From the NCBI RefSeq assembly GCF_024699075.1, contig NZ_JAILQF010000366.1, forward strand, positions 1 to 16,180: a stretch of 16,180 bases of DNA, given 5' to 3'. The translations under genes and the position numbers were made by a program. The stretch's first letter is position 1; each line of letters opens with the position of its first letter. Below the pieces are notes generated by a model that saw only the letters and a program-made list of their open reading frames with translations, did no database searches and was not told the DNA's origin. This document shows positions 1-7,653 of the stretch, piece by piece. Origin of the DNA: Butyrivibrio sp. GTDB taxonomy: Bacteria > Bacillota_A > Clostridia > Lachnospirales > Lachnospiraceae.

Positions 1-3000
1 TGAAATCTTATTATAGATTCCTCATCATATAGCTCAGGGATATAGTCAATTTCCAAGTCTAATCCATCATCTGCAAATACATTTTCAAGAAATTCTATCT
101 CGAATCTTTCTCCTGCTGCCAGATAAGGCTCATCCAGCTCAATCTGCTCAGGTTCCAGCTCATCAATCTCACTTCCGTTTATTTCTATCTGCAGATTTAC
201 TTCCATAGGGTCTGTATTAAAAGCAGAGTCAAATCCTACAAAGTAATCATAAGAAGAGTGAGCAATGCCCTCTATCACCTGCCTTTTAACCTCTAACAAA
301 AGATCCTGCATGCTGTCAAACTTTGAAATATCCAATCCTACAGGAGAATTCTTTATCAGCATTCCAACAACATGCTCAGACTCCGGTGACAGCCTGTTGT
401 TAAAAATCCAGTTAGTCATTACATTATCAGCACCTTCGTAATCCGAAAGTGTTATGAGTGCAGTAGCAATTGCCATGCAGGAATGTGAAACTCCCCAGTA
501 CTTCTCAGCTTCTTTCATCTGTTCACTGTTAAAGGAGAGTCTTCTTGGTCTTTCTCCCTGAGAGTTTTTGTTAGACTTGTGGTCCTGCTTAGGAATATAG
601 TGATAATTTTCCCCATTCTTTCCATAAGCATTCTCAAAATATTCTCTGTCTTTTTCACGTCTGCCATCAGAATATGCCATATCTGCATCTTCAAGCAGCG
701 CAAAATAATAGTCCTTTGGCAGCTCTCTTCCAAAATAGGCATTTGTTATATCCGTTAACAGTACTCCCAAGGATGGCCCATCCATAAGCAGATGATGCAC
801 ATCCATAAACAGATAAGAGTTTGTATCTGTCCTGAATACCCTTGCCCTGAACAGGCAGCTGTTCAGAATCCTTTTGAAGGGACATACAAGGTTTTTGGCC
901 AGCTTTTCTACATCTTCCTCACTTATATCTTCCACCTTTAAATCAGGAATTATCGAAGGATCATATCTCTGCTGTAAATTGCACTCGTCATCGAATTCGA
1001 ATACAACTGCAAGTCCTGGATGATTATTGATTGCCGTTTTAACAGCATCGCATAGTCTGTCTGCATCTATTTCCTTTTTGAATCTTACAAAAAAGTGTGT
1101 GTTGCTCCACATAGTTGATCCAGGATTGTACAGCTGGTTATCTATCATCTTGATCTGCATCGGTGATGGCCTGTGCGGGACAGTTCTAGCCTTCTTTTCT
1201 TTCTCATCCAGATCTTCATTATCTTTTGCCAAAAGTGAAACAGCAATTTTTTTGACTGTCCTCTTTTGGAAAATATCTGCAGCTGTAAGACCTTCTATCT
1301 CGGCATACGCAAGAACCGCCATAGCCTTTAGGGAATCTCCTCCAAGCTCGGCAAAGTCATCTTCAGTTCCGATCGCATCTTCATCCATGCCCAGTGCTTT
1401 GGCAAAGGCAATGCATAATCTTCTCTCAATATCGTTTTCAGGTGCGACATACTCTGCTTTTAACTCGGATATATCAGGAACAGGCAGAGCTTTCCTGTCA
1501 ATTTTACCGTTTGTAGTAAGAGGCATTTCCTCTACACGTCTGATTATCTGAGGAACCATGTATTCCGGAAGCTTATCCTTCAAAAATCCCACATACGCAT
1601 CCATATCAGGCTCATTCTCACAAGTGTAGTAACCAGCCAAAAATTCTTTTGCTCCGGTCTTAACAACCTTTACGGCACCTGAATTTATGCCATCAAACTC
1701 AGACATGACCTTTTCTATCTCATCAAGTTCAATTCTAAAGCCTCTGAGTTTGATCTGATTATCTATTCTGCCAAAAATGCGAACTTTCCCATCAGGATTC
1801 CACATGCACAGATCGCCGCTATGATAAGCTTTTTGAATGCCATGTTTAAAAAATGCCTCTTCCGTCTTTTCTGGAAGGTTGACATATCCTCTTCCAACCT
1901 GATCACCCGCAATAATAAGCTCGCCCTTTATGCCGACAGGAAGTTCATTTCCAAACTTGTCATATATATAGAAAGAGGTATTTGCTATAGGATTTCCAAT
2001 GGTTATGCTTTCAGGATCTTCCACAACATCTGCAGAACATCCCATTGTGCACTCTGTAGGTCCATAAACATTTAAGATAACACTGTCTTTTCTTATATCC
2101 CTGAGTGCTCTAAATAAAGTTGCAGGGAATGCTTCAGCACCAATATCATAAAATGTAACCTGTTCAAGAGCCTTTCTTGATGAAGGAATTCCAAGAAGAC
2201 TCAAAAGATAAGTAGGAGTACACGTTATTCCTGTGACATCATTATCTGTGATCAGTTTTGCAAGACCATCAGGATCATGAATCTCCTCATCTGTGGCAAT
2301 AACAACGGTATTCCCGTTACATAGAGGTACAAACTGTTCAACCACTGATACGTCAAAAGAAAAGGCTGCAAGCGCAAGGCATACTCTGCCCTCTTTGGCA
2401 TAATTCATTATCTCTATGGACTTTTCATTCCTGTGCACATAATTTGCTATATTGCCGTGCTCTATCATAACGCCCTTAGGACGCCCTGTAGATCCTGAAG
2501 TATAAATACAATAAGCAAGATCAGAGCTGCCTGATGGTTCATGGCTATACTCTTTCTTTAATCCCTGCGCAGATATCTCATCCAGGCTCGCTACTCCAAA
2601 AATATCCTCCAAAGTTAATATACTGTAATTATCTTCATTTAGCCCTTTACGCGTCTTTCTCACATCCTCTGATGTAACAAGAAGAGGGATCGATGCATCA
2701 AGCATGCAGAAGTTTATACGTTCATCCGGATACTCAGGTATAAACGGAACAAATGCTCCTCCAGCTTTTAAAATTCCGTTTTCTACCACATAGGCATAAA
2801 CAGATCTTTCAAGTAAAACTCCAGCAGGAACATTCCTTCCTATACCTTTTTCCAAAAGCTTTGAAGCGACAATATCAGAAAGAAGATCAAACTCTTTAAA
2901 AGTCAGAGTCTTTCCGCGACAGATAACAGCTTTTTGATCCGGAGTCTTTTTGGCAAAAGCAGCTATCTGCTCATGCACCGGCACAAAATCCATTTGATAT

Positions 3001-6000
3001 GAAGTATTGTTAAAGGCATCGATCTGAGCTTTTTCTAAATCGCTCATCATCACGATATCACCAATCCTCTTGCAAGAAAGAAGCTGCCTGGCAATGATAA
3101 AAAGATGATCGGCAAAGTTTTGGATCCATTCTTCAGAAAATCTTTCGTTCCTGTACTCAATTGTCATATTATAAAGGCCATCCGTCGCAAAAAACTGAAT
3201 GGACATACATCCCGTCACCATACCGGTATGATACTGTTCCATGAAATAGGCGTCGCTCTTTAAAAGCTGCTTGCCGCCTGCTTTTCCCATATTGTCAGTA
3301 AAAAGATCTCCCTGATAAATGAACTCAACATCTTCGTTTACAGGACACTCTTTTAATACTTCATCAAAGGAATAGATATCATTACTCATGTTTGAAAATA
3401 CCTGCTTACTCATAGCAGTAAGGAATGTAACAATATCCGAATTATCAGAAAGATCCCCATATACAGGAATTCTTTTTATCAGAGTACCTATTGTATTATT
3501 CATTGCCGGAAGAGATCTTCCGCTGTACACCGTCGAAAATGATACGTGATCTGAATATAAGTACTTTCCAAGGAGTATTGCCATTGCTCCCATAAAGAAT
3601 GAACTCTCAGTGATCTGGTATCTGTTACAGAATTCTTTTACAGTTTCAGTATTCAGAGTCTTAGGCTCATATCTGAAATTTTTGCTTACACCGGGTGTGA
3701 GTGGTTTATTCAGATCTCCCATAAGAGAATCCAGACCATCCATCTTTGCAAAAAGATTTTTATAATATTCAGCTGCCTTATCATGCGCTCCGCTGTCAAT
3801 AAGAGCTTTCTCATACATTCCTACCTGCTGAATAAAGCAGTCTTCACCCACGAGCTCATCACCTTTTAGTGCCCTGTTAAGGTCAGATATCAAAAGGCTC
3901 AGCGATGTGCCATCACTTGCTATAAGATGTGACTTAAGGAGAAGATAACAGCATTTTTCAGTTTTATACACAGCAAAATTAAACAGCAGATTGTCAAGTA
4001 TCTTAACAACCGGCATATAGCTGTTTGCAAAATCTATCCTGCCATCTGAACTTCCTTCAAATACAGGTACTTCGATTTTTTCATCCGGGACCATGACCAT
4101 GTATGGAAGATTGTCTTCTCCACACTGTATTTTATATTTCAAGGCAGGATGAGCATCAAATAATTTATTTACCGCTTCTATCAGCCTGTTTTCATCAACA
4201 CCAGCCTCAGCCTCCATCATGTACTGTGTAGTATAGGTTTCCTTGCTTCCACCGGTTATACCCTCAAGATAGATTCCAAGCTGGGTCTTTGTCAGCGGAT
4301 ATCTGTCCCTATCCATAGGAGGAATCTTTACTGCATTCTCGGAGTCTTCAATAAAAGCCGCAAGCTCTCTGGGTGATGGATTATTATTTACATCACCGTA
4401 TGCAACAGTATATCCATCCTCTTCAAGAACTGAAAGAAGTCTTGAGACGCTCAGAGAAGTTCCGCCATACTCAAAGAAATTACCGGTAACGCTGAATTTT
4501 CGTGCTCCAAGTACTTTGGCAAAAGAGTTGCATAAATACTTTTCAAGGTCTGTATCAGGTTCCACATAATCGAAGCCCTCAAACAAAACGTCCATCTCCA
4601 TGAGTTTCTGCCGGTCAATCTTATTGCTGCTGTTTAAAGGCATTTCATCAAGTTTTATATAAACACCGGGAATCATGTACGCCGGCAGTTTTTTCCGCAG
4701 ATTATCCGTAAGCTCTATGGATCTAAACTCTCTGGATACGGTATAAAAAGCTACAAGAAAGTCCTCCTGATCATTGTTTTTCATAAGAACTTTACACTGC
4801 TTTACTCCGTCGATCTTCATGATCAGGCTCTCAATTTCTCCAAGCTCCACACGCTGTCCATGGTATTTGACCATGTCATCTTTTCTGCCTGTTATATGAT
4901 AATTTCCCTTTTGGTCCCGAAAAACAATATCTCCTGTCTTAAAATATCGCTTACCATCCACAACAGTAAAAGATTTTTTGTTGTTCTCCTCAAGGTTATA
5001 ATATCCAATGGAAATGCTGGGAGCAGTGAGCCAAAGTTCTCCACTTTTGCCATCCTTTATCTGATCGTCGTTTTCATCTACAACAAGCGCATCAGCGGCA
5101 AAAGACAGGTCACCGACACTGATCTCACGATCCTCTGTGGTGATGATCTTTCTTAAAATTCCCGAATTCGTCTCTGTGCTTCCATATCCATTAATAATCT
5201 GAATAGTAGGATTTATCCTGAATACATCATCCAGGATCTGTGAATTGACCTTCTCTCCGCCAAAGAACAGTACATCAAGTATTGCAACCGCAGGTCTTGA
5301 TGACTTTACTTCCATAAAATTCTTTAGAAATGAAGGTGTCATAAATACACTTTGAACCTCAAATTCAAGGATTTTTTCAGACAGATGTTTTATATTTCTA
5401 AAATCTTCTTCATCAGGGAAAATAACAGTCCCACCGTTATAAAGTGAAAGGTAATCGATCACAGCTGCGACAAATGAAATCTGGGTTATGGCCATTGTTA
5501 TCTTCTGATTCGAATAATAATAGCGGTTAAGATTCCTGTTCTCAAAATCGCACACCATTACTGCATCGGAAAGGGCTGTATGTTTTACCCCTTTGGGCAG
5601 ACCTGTGGATCCTGAAGTGTAGATTATATGTGTCAGCTGATCCCTGCGCATCTTCGGAAGCTCAGCCTGCTCACCTTCATAAGATATTGCCTCTTCCACA
5701 AACAGAATATTGATGTCACGGTCTTTTAAGTATGGCTTACTCTGCAGAATATCAACGGTTGTAATTAAGGCCTTACATTCTGCATTTTCCATACAATACA
5801 GAATTCTGTCCTCAGGATATTCATCGGTCATTGCAATATAAGAAAATCCCGCCCTGTTAATTCCTATCTCAAGAGGGAACACATAAGATTTCCTGTCAAG
5901 TAACAGGCCTATAGGTGACTCTTTGGGCAGATTTGGAAATGACTTTATCAAACCATAAGCTACCCTGTCAGAAAGCTCATCAAGGCTCTTGTAAGTAAGG

Positions 6001-6101
6001 CTCCTGTCTTTTGCAATTATTGCGGTATTATCAGGAATCGCAGTCGCCAGCTTTTTAATCTTATCCGGGATAGTAACAATTTCATTGATTATATCATTCA
6101 T
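1..6101 (-). CDS. Non-ribosomal peptide synthetase, A-T-C-A-T-C (3' end outside window)
   Basis: Multimodular peptide synthetase; reading frame open from the ATG at 6101 to the window edge (at least 2033 residues). Domains seen: A1 (about 10-505: YTSGSTGLPKGV from Y161, NGYGSTE, GRKDDMVKYHGQR from G405, NKIDR with K494); T1 (GGTS, phosphopantetheine Ser549); C1 (about 598-1030, starting near Y601); A2 (about 1040-1535: TSGSTG from T1201, YGPTE, GKIDRKAL); T2 (LGGDS, Ser1590); C2 (from about 1640, HHLLMDG from H1769), nearly complete at the edge. A leading A-T without a C domain implies a loading module. Oddities: A1 has Val211 where GrsA has Asp235; C1 reads HLIASDG from H725, lacking the second, catalytic His. 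A2 keeps the Asp (D1250). The start is preceded by AAGGTG (6111-6116) and overlaps the MATE stop, so translation is probably coupled. No TE, reductase, MbtH or PPTase gene is in view. Class is certain, product unknown. Confidence 0.97.
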   Translation of the reverse strand, partial: MNDIINEIVTIPDKIKKLATAIPDNTAIIAKDRSLTYKSLDELSDRVAYGLIKSFPNLPKESPIGLLLDRKSYVFPLEIGINRAGFSYIAMTDEYPEDRILYCMENAECKALITTVDILQSKPYLKDRDINILFVEEAISYEGEQAELPKMRRDQLTHIIYTSGSTGLPKGVKHTALSDAVMVCDFENRNLNRYYYSNQKITMAITQISFVAAVIDYLSLYNGGTVIFPDEEDFRNIKHLSEKILEFEVQSVFMTPSFLKNFMEVKSSRPAVAILDVLFFGGEKVNSQILDDVFRINPTIQIINGYGSTETNSGILRKIITTEDREISVGDLSFAADALVVDENDDQIKDGKSGELWLTAPSISIGYYNLEENNKKSFTVVDGKRYFKTGDIVFRDQKGNYHITGRKDDMVKYHGQRVELGEIESLIMKIDGVKQCKVLMKNNDQEDFLVAFYTVSREFRSIELTDNLRKKLPAYMIPGVYIKLDEMPLNSSNKIDRQKLMEMDVLFEGFDYVEPDTDLEKYLCNSFAKVLGARKFSVTGNFFEYGGTSLSVSRLLSVLEEDGYTVAYGDVNNNPSPRELAAFIEDSENAVKIPPMDRDRYPLTKTQLGIYLEGITGGSKETYTTQYMMEAEAGVDENRLIEAVNKLFDAHPALKYKIQCGEDNLPYMVMVPDEKIEVPVFEGSSDGRIDFANSYMPVVKILDNLLFNFAVYKTEKCCYLLLKSHLIASDGTSLSLLISDLNRALKGDELVGEDCFIQQVGMYEKALIDSGAHDKAAEYYKNLFAKMDGLDSLMGDLNKPLTPGVSKNFRYEPKTLNTETVKEFCNRYQITESSFFMGAMAILLGKYLYSDHVSFSTVYSGRSLPAMNNTIGTLIKRIPVYGDLSDNSDIVTFLTAMSKQVFSNMSNDIYSFDEVLKECPVNEDVEFIYQGDLFTDNMGKAGGKQLLKSDAYFMEQYHTGMVTGCMSIQFFATDGLYNMTIEYRNERFSEEWIQNFADHLFIIARQLLSCKRIGDIVMMSDLEKAQIDAFNNTSYQMDFVPVHEQIAAFAKKTPDQKAVICRGKTLTFKEFDLLSDIVASKLLEKGIGRNVPAGVLLERSVYAYVVENGILKAGGAFVPFIPEYPDERINFCMLDASIPLLVTSEDVRKTRKGLNEDNYSILTLEDIFGVASLDEISAQGLKKEYSHEPSGSSDLAYCIYTSGSTGRPKGVMIEHGNIANYVHRNEKSIEIMNYAKEGRVCLALAAFSFDVSVVEQFVPLCNGNTVVIATDEEIHDPDGLAKLITDNDVTGITCTPTYLLSLLGIPSSRKALEQVTFYDIGAEAFPATLFRALRDIRKDSVILNVYGPTECTMGCSADVVEDPESITIGNPIANTSFYIYDKFGNELPVGIKGELIIAGDQVGRGYVNLPEKTEEAFFKHGIQKAYHSGDLCMWNPDGKVRIFGRIDNQIKLRGFRIELDEIEKVMSEFDGINSGAVKVVKTGAKEFLAGYYTCENEPDMDAYVGFLKDKLPEYMVPQIIRRVEEMPLTTNGKIDRKALPVPDISELKAEYVAPENDIERRLCIAFAKALGMDEDAIGTEDDFAELGGDSLKAMAVLAYAEIEGLTAADIFQKRTVKKIAVSLLAKDNEDLDEKEKKARTVPHRPSPMQIKMIDNQLYNPGSTMWSNTHFFVRFKKEIDADRLCDAVKTAINNHPGLAVVFEFDDECNLQQRYDPSIIPDLKVEDISEEDVEKLAKNLVCPFKRILNSCLFRARVFRTDTNSYLFMDVHHLLMDGPSLGVLLTDITNAYFGRELPKDYYFALLEDADMAYSDGRREKDREYFENAYGKNGENYHYIPKQDHKSNKNSQGERPRRLSFNSEQMKEAEKYWGVSHSCMAIATALITLSDYEGADNVMTNWIFNNRLSPESEHVVGMLIKNSPVGLDISKFDSMQDLLLEVKRQVIEGIAHSSYDYFVGFDSAFNTDPMEVNLQIEINGSEIDELEPEQIELDEPYLAAGERFEIEFLENVFADDGLDLEIDYIPELYDEESIIRF

Positions 6102-7434
6102 TTTCCTGCTCACCTTTCTTTGGAAATCTAATCCTGTATAAAAGAGCCACAAACACAATAGTCACAATTTCAGAACACAAAGATGTAAACCACACTGCAT
6201 CATTTTCAAAAATAGCCGGCAAAGCAAAGATAAAAATAATAGGCATGATAAAACTTCTCAAAAATGCAATTATTGCTGATGATAAGCCATCTGAAACACC
6301 TGTGAACACCGAGGAAGAAAACATGTTGATTCCGCATAACGTATATGCCAGACCGCATATTCTTAGAGCATATGTAGCCATATCTTTTAGTTCTTCATCA
6401 TAGCCCACAAACACACCGGATATAACAGAGCTGAATATGATGGCTATTGCTGTCATTATCACGCCCAAGATAACGACGATCTTTAAACCTGTATTTCTCA
6501 GCCTCTTGAGCTCATCATAATTTTTTTCTCCAAATCTGTATCCAAAGACAGGAATTATGGCGATGCCAAATCCCATAAGGACAGCAACAAACACTCCTGA
6601 AACATATTCTGTCACTGCAAAAGAAGCTACTCCTCTCGCCGAAAGTAGCTCAATAAGTCGTCTGTTGAAAATAATTCCAACGATTGCATAAGACACTGCA
6701 TCCACCATTTCCGAGGAGCCGTTAAGAAGTGACTGTAATATATCTTTCAGATTGATTTTAAAAAGAACAAAATGAAGATTGTGTTTTTTATTGAAAAAGT
6801 ATATTAGCGAAACAAGCAGACTAAAGCACCATGCCATTCCTGTTGCCGCAGCCACGCCCACAAGTCCGTAGTTGAATCTTACAAGAAACAGATAGTCAAG
6901 AATTATATTTGAAACGGCATTTACAACTGAAGAAACAAAACCAAGTTTTCCCTCATCAGCGACAACCAGATATTCCTGAAAAGCATAATTAAGCATCTGA
7001 ACAGGCATAAATAAAGCAAGCACACGTCCATATACAGTGCAATATGGAACGAGTTCTTTGGTGGCACCTGACAGAGCGGCTATATAAGGCATAAATGCGA
7101 AGGCAACAGCGGATATAATACTACCTGTAATCAGCAAAAACAGGCTGATCATTGACATAGTCTGCCTTGCCTGAGCATCTTTTCCTTCTCCAAGATAATA
7201 AGCGATTATAGCACTTCCACCTGCTCCAAGTACAAGTCCAAGTGCCAGCAAAAGAGCTATCGGAGGAAAAATCATGTTTTCAGCCGCAAAAACTTCTTCC
7301 CCAAGTACGTTAGACACAAAATATCCATCAACCATCTGATAAGTATTATCAACAAGTTGCATGCCGATGCAGGGAATTGCAAACCAAAGCATCTTTTGGG
7401 CCGTAAAATGATCGGATATCTTAATATTAGCCAT
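6094..7434 (-). CDS. MATE-family multidrug/metabolite efflux transporter
   Basis: 446-residue polytopic membrane protein of the MATE (NorM/MepA/DinF-like) superfamily, a usual length for the family. It shows the typical N-terminal signature (MVDGYFVSNVLG near residues 33-44), a glycine-rich segment GLVLGAGGSAI, and two related halves of hydrophobic helices; the C-terminal half begins with an amphipathic stretch near residue 225. MATE proteins export organic molecules in exchange for Na+ or H+. The gene lies immediately upstream of the peptide synthetase; its TGA stop (6096-6094) lies inside the first codons of the synthetase, an 8-base overlap. The pair is therefore almost certainly one operon, and export of the peptide product or self-protection is the natural inference, though general efflux cannot be excluded. 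The ATG at 7434 is preceded by AGAGGAG about 11 bases upstream. I see no convincing promoter directly in front of it. Confidence 0.93.
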   Translation of the reverse strand: MANIKISDHFTAQKMLWFAIPCIGMQLVDNTYQMVDGYFVSNVLGEEVFAAENMIFPPIALLLALGLVLGAGGSAIIAYYLGEGKDAQARQTMSMISLFLLITGSIISAVAFAFMPYIAALSGATKELVPYCTVYGRVLALFMPVQMLNYAFQEYLVVADEGKLGFVSSVVNAVSNIILDYLFLVRFNYGLVGVAAATGMAWCFSLLVSLIYFFNKKHNLHFVLFKINLKDILQSLLNGSSEMVDAVSYAIVGIIFNRRLIELLSARGVASFAVTEYVSGVFVAVLMGFGIAIIPVFGYRFGEKNYDELKRLRNTGLKIVVILGVIMTAIAIIFSSVISGVFVGYDEELKDMATYALRICGLAYTLCGINMFSSSVFTGVSDGLSSAIIAFLRSFIMPIIFIFALPAIFENDAVWFTSLCSEIVTIVFVALLYRIRFPKKGEQENE

Positions 7435-7529
7435 TAATTGATGCGCTCCTCTGGTTATTCTTCAAAGCTTTACTGACTCAATTTACGTGGCTTATTCCTT
7501 GATGTCTTTTAATACAAATGTTAAACTCG

Positions 7530-7653
7530 CAAACGCTTCGCTTTTTGTTCGTTATAAAATCACTGCTGACGCAGTTCTACGGGTACGGGGCTTATAACCC
7601 CGCACCCGAAATCAAGATATTCCCACCACCTAAAGGTGATGGGTTATCTTGAT
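7530..7653 (+). mobile_element. Probable IS200/IS605-family right-end / omegaRNA-like remnant
   Basis: Three adjacent hairpins occupy the gap between the peptidase and the MATE gene: ACTGC/GCAGT with a TGAC loop (7562-7575); CGGGT-A-CGGGG/CCCCG-C-ACCCG with a 7-base loop (7580-7608); and an imperfect long hairpin, ATCAAGATA..CCCA.CACC / GGTG.TGGG..TATCTTGAT with a TAAA loop (7611-7653). On the plus strand this resembles the 3' end of tnpB elements, where the omegaRNA scaffold ends in a CCCACC/GGTGGG hairpin at the right end. An open plus-strand frame with an Asn-Ala-Ser triplet (7532-7540) ends at TAA 7595-7597 and could be a scrap of the TnpB C-terminus. No tnpB or tnpA gene is present, so it would be a decayed or solo end. 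The hairpins are seen; the family assignment is inferred. No T-tract follows on either strand, so it does not look like an ordinary terminator. Confidence 0.45.

Noticed and set aside
1027..1551. Long plus-strand reading frame inside the synthetase
   Set aside because: Antisense to clear T2/A2 coding sequence; low-complexity Ser-rich product and no ribosome-binding site.
7580..7608. GC-rich hairpin as a rho-independent terminator of the peptidase gene
   Set aside because: No T-run follows on the minus strand and it is one of three linked hairpins, better explained as a mobile-element end.
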